Part shown: positions 53,691-62,535 of the stretch, piece after piece
Numbering within the stretch: position 1 is the stretch's first letter
How the letters are laid out: each line of letters opens with the position of its first letter
Notes under the pieces: model-generated
The model's database searches: none
The model's input: the letters and a program-made list of their open reading frames with translations, nothing else
Told to the model about the DNA's origin: nothing
Translations under genes and position numbers: made by a program
Origin: Hufsiella ginkgonis
GTDB taxonomy: Bacteria; Bacteroidota; Bacteroidia; Sphingobacteriales; Sphingobacteriaceae
Direction: 5' to 3'
DNA: 64,000 bases
Assembly (NCBI RefSeq): GCF_009834915.1
Contig: NZ_WVHS01000003.1
Location: forward strand, 653,988-717,987

Positions 53691-55508
53691 ATGATCCGTC
53701 CTAATTATAGTTTAACAAAGAGCAGCAAGGAAGACCCGGCAGCTTCCGAAGCCGAAAATTTTCTTCCACGTGCCGTTATTCGTCCGAATTCGTTCACCTT
53801 GCTGGATGGTGAATGGAAGTTTGCACACGATGGCGGACAGGTCGGAATTGCAGAGAACTGGTTTCTTGGCCATTCGTATACCGACACCGCTCACTGGCCG
53901 GGAAGTGTTGAGGCTCATATCACTAAGTCAAACCCGGCCGGAAAATCCTGGCAGGATACGGTTACCGTATGGTATGAGCGCGAGTTCGCCACCCCGCTGC
54001 GGGAAGATCCCGTTCGCTCGGGCCTGCAGCTTACCTTCGGGGCTTGCGGGTATGAGACGCGTGTGTGGCTCAACGGCTTCCCGTTGAAAACGATAGAAGA
54101 CGAAGAGGTGCACATCGGTGAATACACTTCATTTTCATACGAGCTTAATGACGAGATCCTGCAGCCCGTAAACCGTTTGACGGTGAGGGTAACCAGTACC
54201 ATGGATGCCGATACCCCGCGGGGCAAGCAGGAATCTTCGGTATACAAGCGGGGCGGTATCTGGTACCAGACGTATACCGGTGCGGTGCGCAGCGTTTGGC
54301 TTGAATCGGTAGAGCGTAACCGGCTGCGGTCACGTGTGGGCGTGGTAAGCGTTGTGGAAGACAACCTGGTGCGGTTCAACCTGACCACACGCATCCATGA
54401 TCCTGGTGCGTACACGGTGAGACTTAAAGTCTTCGACCGTGCGGTAAATGACGAGGAGCCGGTGGCTGTAGACGAATATCCTTTGTTACTCGAAGCCGGT
54501 CAGAAGCAACAGCGGTTGGTGATCGAAATCCCGGACGCGAAGACATGGTCGCCCGAGTCGCCCCGGCTTTACAGGCTGGTAGCGCAACTGATCGACCATA
54601 CCGGTTATGCTGCCGAGATCGAGTCTTATTTCGGATTGCGGAAGATCGAATCGCGCGGTGGCGGCATCTACCTGAATAATAACAAGGTGTACCTCGACGG
54701 CATTCTATACCAGCCGGGGATTGCCAGTTATGAAGAAATTAAAAGCCATATGTATGCGATGAAGGCATTGGGATGCAACCTCGTACGCATTCATATCGCC
54801 GGGGTAGATCCGCGGATCTACAACCTGGCAGATAAACTTGGCTTACTCCTGTGGGTGGAAGTGCCCAGCCCGCACCGGTCATCGCCAAAAAGCCGTGCCA
54901 ACCACAGGGAAGAACTGCTGCGCATGCTGGTATTGATCGCTACGCATCCTTCTGTGATCATCTGGAGCCTGTACAATGAAGACTGGGGGGTGCAGGATAT
55001 CGCTGCCAATCCCGAAACGCGGCAATATATAATGGATATGTATCACTATATGCAGATCGCCTACCCGCAGTTTTTGGTAGTAGATAACGATGGATGGCAG
55101 CATATCTCCTTCGAAGGCCGTTTAAAAAGCGACCTGTTCACCGTGCATTTATACACTCCTGAAATTCAGCGATGGAAAGAAATGCTGGATGACCTGGTGT
55201 CGGGGAAACTTGAAGGGGTAGCTGCTTTTCCACTCACCGTAGGCGATCCGTTTTTCTTTCGCAAACAAGTTCCCTTGCTGGTTAGTGAATGGGGCGGATT
55301 TGGTTTTGCCAATTACGGCGGCCCGGACAACGGCGAGGAGCGCAACGAAAGGATCAGGCAGTTTAAAGCGGAACTAAGAAAACGGCCCATCGCAGGAGAC
55401 GTATATACCCAGGCAACCGATATCGAGGATGAAAGGAACGGGATCATTGAATCCTCTTCCGGGGAATTGCGCGTACCGGCCGGTTTGCTAAAATCCAATC
55501 CGATATGA
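53691..55508 (+). CDS. Glycoside hydrolase family 2 protein, cytosolic
   Basis: 605 residues in the GH2 order: N-terminal sugar-binding domain (FTLLDGEWKFAHDGGQV, WPGSVEAHI, RVWLNGFPLKTIEDEE), Ig-like domain, then the TIM barrel. The acid/base candidate is Glu430 in IIWSLYNEDWG, and the nucleophile candidate is Glu533 in LLVSEWGGFGF. The barrel opening (YLNNNKVYLDGILYQPGIAS) fits beta-glucuronidase/galactosidase relatives. There is no signal peptide. It lies between two glycosyltransferase operons and is probably transcribed divergently from one of them. Substrate unknown. Confidence 0.9.
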   Translation: MIRPNYSLTKSSKEDPAASEAENFLPRAVIRPNSFTLLDGEWKFAHDGGQVGIAENWFLGHSYTDTAHWPGSVEAHITKSNPAGKSWQDTVTVWYEREFATPLREDPVRSGLQLTFGACGYETRVWLNGFPLKTIEDEEVHIGEYTSFSYELNDEILQPVNRLTVRVTSTMDADTPRGKQESSVYKRGGIWYQTYTGAVRSVWLESVERNRLRSRVGVVSVVEDNLVRFNLTTRIHDPGAYTVRLKVFDRAVNDEEPVAVDEYPLLLEAGQKQQRLVIEIPDAKTWSPESPRLYRLVAQLIDHTGYAAEIESYFGLRKIESRGGGIYLNNNKVYLDGILYQPGIASYEEIKSHMYAMKALGCNLVRIHIAGVDPRIYNLADKLGLLLWVEVPSPHRSSPKSRANHREELLRMLVLIATHPSVIIWSLYNEDWGVQDIAANPETRQYIMDMYHYMQIAYPQFLVVDNDGWQHISFEGRLKSDLFTVHLYTPEIQRWKEMLDDLVSGKLEGVAAFPLTVGDPFFFRKQVPLLVSEWGGFGFANYGGPDNGEERNERIRQFKAELRKRPIAGDVYTQATDIEDERNGIIESSSGELRVPAGLLKSNPI

Positions 55509-55735
55509 TTAACGATTACTTTTATCTATCGAAGATATCGCCGATGGAATTTCCAGGGGCCGAATGATAAAGTCAGCCTTCGCCTGTTGCCGGCGGATAT
55601 GCGATAACTATTTGGAAACGAGTGAATAGTTTATAGGCGATTCCGTATTTATCGCCGCACGTTTCCGTAGTAATACCCACACTTTCAATTTTATGTAAGC
55701 GTTATTTTTACTTCACTTCTATCATAATTATTAAA

Positions 55736-56464
55736 ATGCCTATCCTTATTTTTTTTATTAGTCATTGGTTCCTGTCTTTATTTTTTCAGACATTTTTCCA
55801 GCATCGCTATGCATCGCACAGAATGTTTACCACCAGCAAGTTCTGGGAGCGGGTGTTTTACCTGATGGCTTATTTGTTCGAAGGCGCTTCCTTCCTGAAT
55901 CCCCGGGCTTATGCGCTGATGCATCGCGAGCATCATGCTTATAGCGATACGGAAAAAGATCCGCATTCGCCGCATTTTTTCACAGATGTATTCCAGATGA
56001 TGGTAGCCACTATTAATACGTTTCGCGATCATCTGAAGAAAACCAGCGACCCGGAAGCGAGGTTCACCGGATATTACCCGGAATGGCCGCTTATAGACCG
56101 TATCGGGTCGTCCATACTGTCGCGATTGTCGTTTGGCGCCGCTTATACCTGGTTCTACATTGCGTTCGCCTCACATTGGTGGATGTTCCTGCTGCTTCCC
56201 GTTCATTATTTAATGGGCCCGATACACGGTGCGATCGTAAACTGGTGCGGCCATAAATACGGTTATTCGAATTTCGATAACAACGACAAATCGAAGAACA
56301 CTACCCCGTTCGACTTCCTGATGCTCGGCGAGTTGTTTCAAAATAATCACCATCGCCATCCCAACAGCGCCAATTTCGGTAAGCGTTGGTTCGAGATCGA
56401 CCCGGTATATCCTGTTATGAGATTAATGCACAGGCTGCGGATCATCCGGCTTCGCAAGGCATAA
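55736..56464 (+). CDS. Fatty acid desaturase (membrane, three-His-box)
   Basis: 242 residues, short for the family. Histidine boxes HRYASH (23-28), HREHH (63-67) and NNHHRHPN (about 204-211) supply the diiron ligands, with hydrophobic helices between. It should introduce a double bond into an acyl chain in the inner membrane. It lies alone after the GH2 gene and 43 nt before the CheB-CheR kinase. Membrane lipid adjustment under cold or envelope stress is a reasonable role but not shown. Confidence 0.92.
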   Translation: MPILIFFISHWFLSLFFQTFFQHRYASHRMFTTSKFWERVFYLMAYLFEGASFLNPRAYALMHREHHAYSDTEKDPHSPHFFTDVFQMMVATINTFRDHLKKTSDPEARFTGYYPEWPLIDRIGSSILSRLSFGAAYTWFYIAFASHWWMFLLLPVHYLMGPIHGAIVNWCGHKYGYSNFDNNDKSKNTTPFDFLMLGELFQNNHHRHPNSANFGKRWFEIDPVYPVMRLMHRLRIIRLRKA

Positions 56465-56507
56465 TTGTATTATATTTGATTTTTATCCCTTACTTAATCT
56501 GTTCTAA

Positions 56508-59500
56508 TTGCTCCCGGACGAACCACACCATATTGTTGCCATTGGCGCCTCGGCCGGCGGAATAGAAGAGATCGTCACTTTCTTCGATCATACGCCACTG
56601 GATGGCGTTGCTTACGTGGTTATCCAGCATATCCCCCCCGATTTTAAAAGCAGGATGGCGGAACTGCTGTCGAAACACAGTAAGCTGGAGATAGAAGAGA
56701 CACAGAACGGTACAAGGGTACTCACCAACAGGGTATACCTCATTCCAAGCGGTAAAGTGATGACCATCAGGCATAACCGGTTATGCCTGGCCGACAGGCA
56801 AGCCGGACCAGGTCCACATCTCCCTATTGATGCCTTCTTTTCATCGCTGGCTGCAAATAGTGCAGGCAGCGCTATCGCGGTGATCCTGTCGGGCCTGGGC
56901 TCCGATGGCACGGAAGGCGCAAGGGCGATCAGGAAGGAGGGGGGAATTGTGATGGTACGCAACCCGGAAACCGCTCCTTTCGGCAGCATGCCTTTAAGCG
57001 TGATCGGCGCCGGCTTAGCCAGCCTGGTACTGGAGCCCGCGCTCATGCCGGAGGCCATTGAAGAATATGTGAAGTATGCCGGAAAACTTGTGAAGGACAG
57101 CGGGCGCGACGAGAAGAACATCGCCGGTATCGTTGAGCTTATCAGGAGAACCTCGCCGCTGGATTTTTCGGGGTATAAACCCGCCACTATCATCAGGAGA
57201 ACGAAGCGGCGCGCGGCGCAAGGCGGTTTCAACAGCCTGGGAACGTATTTCGAGTTCCTGCAGCGGTCGCCCGATGAGGTGAAGGCGCTGGCAAAGGATT
57301 TCCTGATCGGGGTGACTTCATTTTTCAGGGACGCGGAAGCGTTCAGCTTTATCGAGAAAAAAATCATTCCCGGGCTGCTGGAAGCACACCCCCCAGGCGA
57401 GGAATTTAAAATGTGGGTGGCGGGATGTGCAACGGGCGAAGAAGCTTACTCTCTCGCGATACTGGTTTGTGAGCTGTTAACAGGCCGGTTTAAAGATATC
57501 GCCGTAAAAATATTCGCTACTGATATTGACGGTACGGCGCTAATGCATGCAGGAAGAGGGGTATACAGCCTTGACGCCGTGAAGGGCGTGCCCGCAGGAA
57601 GGCTTGAGCGACACTTTTTCAAAGAGGGAGATAGCTACAAGATAAAACCCGAGATCCGGCGCATGGTGATCTTCGCGCAGCACGATCTTGTTAAAAATCC
57701 GCCTTATTGTAACATGCAGCTCATCAGTTGCCGGAACCTGCTCATCTATATGTCGCCTATCCTGCAGGAAAAAGTATTTAACATGATAAACTTCGGCCTT
57801 AAAAAGGGCGGCTGTTTATTTTTAGGATCGAGCGAAAGCCCGCTGCCGATCTTAAACAACCTGGAGGTGGTCAGCAAAAAATGGAAGATCTATAAGAGCC
57901 TTGCACAAAAGCATGGAAAATTTGACAGTTATATCTTACCCGACCCGATAAATATCAATTATTCACCCTCGTCTTCCGCGCGTGTCGATCCCGCGAAAGC
58001 GGCCGGTGAGATCGACGAGCTCATGCATAATAACCTGGCCGCCGTCATGGATTACGTGGCCATATGCATCGATGAAAATAAGCAGGTGTTAAGGTCTTAT
58101 GGCGACACAACGCGGTACCTGCTCCAGAAAAACTTTACGCGCGACCTCGAGGCGCTCTTGCCGGGGCCGCTTGCGCTTGCCTTTAACACATTGATGATGA
58201 ACGCAGTGGTCACAGCTGAGCCGGGAACGGTAGGCGATATCGGCGTTAAGCGTGGTACTGCAGATTTCGGCGTAACGCTTTCCGTAACACCGCTTGATTC
58301 TAAAACTGCGGGTAAGCTGTTCATGGTGACGCTTAGAGACCAGCCGCCGCCGGGTTTTCCCGTTGCGGATGCCCAGGTATTTGATGAACGAATATTGCTC
58401 GATCAATATACGAAGGGTCTTGAAGAGGAAGTGAGAAGGCTGAAAGACCTTGTTTTTTCTGCCGCTGAACAACTGGACGCTTCGAATGAGAACCTGCAAT
58501 CGTTTAACGAAGAGCTGCTTTCTGCGAATGAAGAAATGCAGAGCACCAACGAAGAAATGCAGTCTGTGAACGAAGAGCTGCAAACCATCAACACCGAATA
58601 TCAATCGAAGAATAAGGAGCTGCTCCAGCTAAACGATGACCTGAATAATTATTTCAGAAGCAATGTTAACGGGCAGTTATTCGTGGACAGGGAGCTCCGG
58701 TTGATGAAATTCTCACCCGGCACTATTAAGCTGATCAACCTCCTCGATTCTGATATCGGCAGGCCGCTTAGCAACATCTCTACCAACATCAGGCTGGAAT
58801 CTATCGTAGCGGATATCGAGCAGGTAATTCATCACGGTGGAGTCGTGGTTAAAGAAATTGAAACCACTAACGGCAACTGGTACCAAAGTATGGCCATGCC
58901 TTACGTTCGGCAGCCGGATCACGAGGTAACCGGCGCCATTCTTACGTTTGTAGATATTACCCTGCTTAAAAACACACAGCGGGAGCTTGATATTAAAAGT
59001 GAAATGGGTGCCGAGAACCGCCTGAAGGAACTGGAAAGCACCTGGATGAAACAGGTGTTTAATTCTGTGATCATGGCCCAGGAAGATGAGCGGAGACGAA
59101 TCGCAGAGGTGCTGCATAATGAATTCGGACAATTGCTGAGTATCGCCAAGTTCCAGGTCCCGGCGGAACTGCCTGAAGTGACCAGCCTGCTGGACGAGGC
59201 GATGATAAAAGTCAGGAAGCTTTGTTATGAACTGGTACCGCCGATCCTGGAGGATTTCGGTCTCCAGTTTGCTTTAGTGGATATGGTAAAAGCGAACCTG
59301 GAAGCTGCAGGCATCGGGTACAAGTTACGTTTTACCGGGTTAAAGGTACGGATGGGCGTTACACAGGAAATCGTTATTTACCGGATGATACAGGAGTTGC
59401 TGAACAACGTGGTAAAACATTCGTCTGCGACGGAGGTAGTTTTATCTGTCAGCAGAAGAAAGCAGCTGCTGCTCTGCGAGTTAACTGACAATGGAGTCGG

Positions 59501-59651
59501 TATGCCGGACGCCCTTGATAAAGATAAGCATGGATTTGGCCTGAATTATATTATCAGCCGGGTGCACATGCTGAAAGGTAAGATTGACATGAGGAGCAGC
59601 CCGGGAGCAGGAACATCCATATCAATTAGTTTAAAACTCGACAGTCGTTAG
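56508..59651 (+). CDS. CheB-CheR-histidine kinase fusion protein
   Basis: 1047 residues starting at TTG 56508: an in-frame TAA lies directly before it and the CheB domain begins at once (HIVAIGASAGG), so no other start is likely. The CheB methylesterase domain (about 8-190) has Ser15, His41 (IQHIPP) and Asp133 (GLGSDG). The CheR methyltransferase domain (about 208-480) has FRDAEAF, VAGCATGEEAYSLAIL and ISCRNLLIYM. A long coiled coil, a PAS domain (about 725-840) and an HPK7-type kinase follow (ERRRIAEVLHNEFGQLLS, His870; QELLNNVVKHSSA; LTDNGVGMPD). No chemotaxis genes are nearby. The LuxR regulator converging on its end is the likely phosphate acceptor. Confidence 0.94.
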   Translation: MLPDEPHHIVAIGASAGGIEEIVTFFDHTPLDGVAYVVIQHIPPDFKSRMAELLSKHSKLEIEETQNGTRVLTNRVYLIPSGKVMTIRHNRLCLADRQAGPGPHLPIDAFFSSLAANSAGSAIAVILSGLGSDGTEGARAIRKEGGIVMVRNPETAPFGSMPLSVIGAGLASLVLEPALMPEAIEEYVKYAGKLVKDSGRDEKNIAGIVELIRRTSPLDFSGYKPATIIRRTKRRAAQGGFNSLGTYFEFLQRSPDEVKALAKDFLIGVTSFFRDAEAFSFIEKKIIPGLLEAHPPGEEFKMWVAGCATGEEAYSLAILVCELLTGRFKDIAVKIFATDIDGTALMHAGRGVYSLDAVKGVPAGRLERHFFKEGDSYKIKPEIRRMVIFAQHDLVKNPPYCNMQLISCRNLLIYMSPILQEKVFNMINFGLKKGGCLFLGSSESPLPILNNLEVVSKKWKIYKSLAQKHGKFDSYILPDPININYSPSSSARVDPAKAAGEIDELMHNNLAAVMDYVAICIDENKQVLRSYGDTTRYLLQKNFTRDLEALLPGPLALAFNTLMMNAVVTAEPGTVGDIGVKRGTADFGVTLSVTPLDSKTAGKLFMVTLRDQPPPGFPVADAQVFDERILLDQYTKGLEEEVRRLKDLVFSAAEQLDASNENLQSFNEELLSANEEMQSTNEEMQSVNEELQTINTEYQSKNKELLQLNDDLNNYFRSNVNGQLFVDRELRLMKFSPGTIKLINLLDSDIGRPLSNISTNIRLESIVADIEQVIHHGGVVVKEIETTNGNWYQSMAMPYVRQPDHEVTGAILTFVDITLLKNTQRELDIKSEMGAENRLKELESTWMKQVFNSVIMAQEDERRRIAEVLHNEFGQLLSIAKFQVPAELPEVTSLLDEAMIKVRKLCYELVPPILEDFGLQFALVDMVKANLEAAGIGYKLRFTGLKVRMGVTQEIVIYRMIQELLNNVVKHSSATEVVLSVSRRKQLLLCELTDNGVGMPDALDKDKHGFGLNYIISRVHMLKGKIDMRSSPGAGTSISISLKLDSR

Positions 59652-59660
59652 CAGGATCTC

Positions 59661-60311
59661 TCATTTAACGAGCCCCGCTCTGAACGCATATTGAATTAAC
59701 GCCGCCGTGTTTTTAACCCCGGTTTTGTTGATCATACTTTGGCGAAGGCCTTCTATGGTTCTTTTACTTGAAAATATCCTGGTGGCTATCTGCTGGTTGG
59801 TTAACCCGTCTGCGGTCATTTCCAAAACCTCCAGCTCGCGCTCCGAGAACTCGACGGAGGCCAGGTTGGAATAACTTAGCTTGGCGCTTTCCGATGATAC
59901 GTGGCGGAACATCCGCATAGAGATTTCTGAACATATATAAAATTTGCCCAGGAATACGAAACGAACGGCAAAGATCAGCTCTGAAAGATGGGCGTTCTTT
60001 AACACATAACCCTGGGCTCCCGCTTTAAAAGAATCGACCAGGTATTTGTCATGGTCCATCATAGATAAGATGATGACCCTAATGTCCGGGTAGCGTTTTT
60101 TTAGGGTTTCGGTTAATAATAACCCATCCATCTTAGGCATATTGATATCCGCAATTATAATGTCGGGCCTCAGCCCTTTATCCAGCTGGGTGATCGCATC
60201 AATCCCGTCATCGGCTTCTCCAATCACACTTATTTCTTTCTCTTTCTCAAGCAGCGATTTAATACCGTTCCTTACGATATAATGATCTTCTGCCAATAGT
60301 ACCTTAATCAT
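59661..60311 (-). CDS. NarL/LuxR-family response regulator
   Basis: 216 residues. The receiver has the acidic pair ED (8-9), phospho-acceptor Asp55 (IIIADINMPKMDG), a Ser in IILSMMDHDK and Lys in YVLKNAHLSEL. A LuxR helix-turn-helix covers about 150-213 (FSERELEVLEMTADGLTNQQ, FSSKRTIEGLRQSMINKTGV). It converges on the CheB-CheR kinase with a 9-nt gap, which suggests a pair. It is a close paralogue of the regulator at 61882, which has lost the Asp. Confidence 0.95.
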   Translation of the reverse strand: MIKVLLAEDHYIVRNGIKSLLEKEKEISVIGEADDGIDAITQLDKGLRPDIIIADINMPKMDGLLLTETLKKRYPDIRVIILSMMDHDKYLVDSFKAGAQGYVLKNAHLSELIFAVRFVFLGKFYICSEISMRMFRHVSSESAKLSYSNLASVEFSERELEVLEMTADGLTNQQIATRIFSSKRTIEGLRQSMINKTGVKNTAALIQYAFRAGLVK

Positions 60312-60531
60312 TTTGAATATGTTAATAGTTTGAAATTAACCTTCAGACACATGGTATTGTTTACTATCACGCTATTTTTTCTCAGTGAATGAATTGCCGG
60401 AATCGCTGCCTGACAGCGTAATTATACGTTATTGTCTCGTTAAAATCAAGTAAACAGGAAGCTCTGATTGCGTAGTTGTTGCCGAAACTGGCGATGGTGC
60501 TGATTGTTAATTGTTCACACTGTAATATAAT

Positions 60532-61875
60532 ATGACTATACGTTACTCAAAATTAATGGAACCGTTTATTTATATAAGCGATCTCGTTATTTTTAATATC
60601 GCGCTTTTTATCTCTTACCCGGCTGCGTCCGCTACTGCTTTAAGTGATAAAACTTTCCAGGTATTTATCCTGGTAGCCAATTTAAGCTGGATTTGTGCCT
60701 CGAAGCTATCACTTAACTACGTACTCGAACGGCCGTTGGTTTTTTCGAAGACTTTGCAAAAATTATCGGCAGCTATCGCTTATCATCTCGTACTTACCCT
60801 GGGAGCCTTCTATTTTTTAAAGATGTTCAGCCTGAGCGGCGGGATCATCGCTTTGTATAACCTGCTTTTCTTCGTCCTGGCGGTGACCATGCGGGCCATT
60901 ATGGTATATGCGCTGGAGTTTATCCGGAGAAAGGGGTATAATATACGGCGCGTGTCGCTGATCGGCGATAGCGAAATTACCTCCAGGCTGGTAAAGTCGT
61001 TCGACGAGCATTCGGAGTACGGGTACCAGGTAATACACCGCGTGTCTGAAGCAGACCTCAGGGGATATTCCGTTACCTCGCTGGTAAATGCGCTGCGCGC
61101 GGAGGAGGTTAACGAGCTCTTCATCTGTTATAAGCAGATCGATAACACTTTTGTGAAAACGCTCATCAATGAATGCTACCTGTACCACATCAAGGTTAAA
61201 CTTGTTTCCGATCTCCTGATCGATAAGAATGGCGCCAGCCTGATGAATTATAATGGGATCCCGGTCCTGGTACTTAAATCGCGCGAAGAGGAAGAGCAGC
61301 AGTTACGGATAGTTAAGCGTGGATTCGATATCGTGTTTTCCGCGGTAATGATGATTTGCGGGTTACCCTTGTTTATCGTCCTTGGTATTATCACAAAACT
61401 GACCTCACGCGGTCCGATATTTTACAAACAGCAACGCATAGGTTTTGACGAGGTGCCTTTTGTGATCTATAAATTCAGGAGTATGTATGTGGATTCCGAG
61501 CGGATGGGCCCCCAGCTTGCTACGGCAAACGACCGCAGAATTACTCCGTGGGGCTTATTCATGCGCAAAACGCGCCTGGATGAACTGCCGCAATTCTGGA
61601 ACGTGCTCAAGGGCGATATGTCTGTAGTAGGGCCAAGGCCGGAACGAAAATTCTTTATTGACCAGATCATTACGAAGGCGCCTGATTACCGTAAGATCAT
61701 GCGATTAAAGCCGGGCGTAACTTCTGTGGGACAGGTGTATTACGGTTACGCGGAGAATGTGGATCAAATGTGCGACCGTATGGTGCACGACCTGGAATAT
61801 AAACAGAATTTCAGGAACGATATGCACATTATATTTAAAACAGTGGGTGTCATGTTCCAGGCAAAAGGCAAGTAA
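60532..61875 (+). CDS. Polyprenyl glycosylphosphotransferase (WcaJ-like)
   Basis: 447 residues. Four or five N-terminal membrane helices (about 12-135) and a CoA-binding-like middle domain precede the conserved C-terminal transferase: LRIVKRGFDIVFSAVMMICG, GPIFYKQQRIGF, KFRSMYVDSERMGP, TRLDELPQFWNVLKGDMSVV and GPRPERKFF. It starts exopolysaccharide assembly by moving a sugar phosphate onto undecaprenyl phosphate. The LuxR gene at 61882 starts 6 nt later and Wzi follows, so these three probably form an operon. It is divergent from the LuxR gene at 59661. Confidence 0.95.
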   Translation: MTIRYSKLMEPFIYISDLVIFNIALFISYPAASATALSDKTFQVFILVANLSWICASKLSLNYVLERPLVFSKTLQKLSAAIAYHLVLTLGAFYFLKMFSLSGGIIALYNLLFFVLAVTMRAIMVYALEFIRRKGYNIRRVSLIGDSEITSRLVKSFDEHSEYGYQVIHRVSEADLRGYSVTSLVNALRAEEVNELFICYKQIDNTFVKTLINECYLYHIKVKLVSDLLIDKNGASLMNYNGIPVLVLKSREEEEQQLRIVKRGFDIVFSAVMMICGLPLFIVLGIITKLTSRGPIFYKQQRIGFDEVPFVIYKFRSMYVDSERMGPQLATANDRRITPWGLFMRKTRLDELPQFWNVLKGDMSVVGPRPERKFFIDQIITKAPDYRKIMRLKPGVTSVGQVYYGYAENVDQMCDRMVHDLEYKQNFRNDMHIIFKTVGVMFQAKGK

Positions 61876-61881
61876 TACCCC

Positions 61882-62529
61882 ATGATCAACATTATCCTCG
61901 CCGAAGATCACATGATTGTGAGAAAAGGGATCCGGTCACTGCTGGAGGAGGAGCCCGATTTCAGGATAACGGGCGAAGTTGTCAGCATTACGGAGTTAAT
62001 GGACTTGCTGAATGACGGAACGGATGCCGACATTATCCTGGCCGAGATGAATATGAAACAGCTGCCGGGACCGGAAATCATTAAAAATGCCAGGCTTAAA
62101 CATCCGCATATTAAAATAATTTTCCTGAGTACGGTGGATCGGCCGCCCGAGGTGTTACAGATGATAGATGCCGGCGCTTCGGGTTACCTGATTAAAAATA
62201 TCAGGAGCGCGGAGCTCTTTTTTGCCATCAGGCAGGTCCATTCAAATTCCCCTTATTACTGTGCTGAAATCGTATCATGGCTCATCCAGAAGCATCTGCA
62301 TCCGGAGTCGGCTCCGTTGCTGACCACTGCCGACCCTGGGTTATCCAGGCGTGAAAAGGAAGTTTTGAACCTTCTTGCCGAAGGATACAACAACCAGGAA
62401 ATAGCGGATAAGCTATTTTCCAGCAAGCGTACCATCGAGGGCCATAAACAAAATATGCTCGGAAAGATGCAATGCAGGAACACGATTTCTATGGTATCGT
62501 TCGCCTTCAAGAATGGTATGATCAAGTAA
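61882..62529 (+). CDS. LuxR-family regulator with Glu at the phospho-acceptor site
   Basis: 215 residues, paralogous to the regulator at 59661 over its whole length. In the receiver the expected Asp is replaced by Glu55 (DIILAEMNMKQLPG against DIIIADINMPKMDG), while the acidic pair ED (8-9), Ser83 and Lys105 (YLIKNI) remain. An Asp-to-Glu change often mimics the phosphorylated state, so this protein may be constitutively active or phosphorylation-independent. The LuxR helix-turn-helix is intact (LSRREKEVLNLLAEGYNNQE, FSSKRTIEGHKQNMLGKMQC). It lies between WcaJ and Wzi with gaps of 6 nt on each side. Confidence 0.94.
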   Translation: MINIILAEDHMIVRKGIRSLLEEEPDFRITGEVVSITELMDLLNDGTDADIILAEMNMKQLPGPEIIKNARLKHPHIKIIFLSTVDRPPEVLQMIDAGASGYLIKNIRSAELFFAIRQVHSNSPYYCAEIVSWLIQKHLHPESAPLLTTADPGLSRREKEVLNLLAEGYNNQEIADKLFSSKRTIEGHKQNMLGKMQCRNTISMVSFAFKNGMIK

Positions 62530-62535
62530 ATCAGG

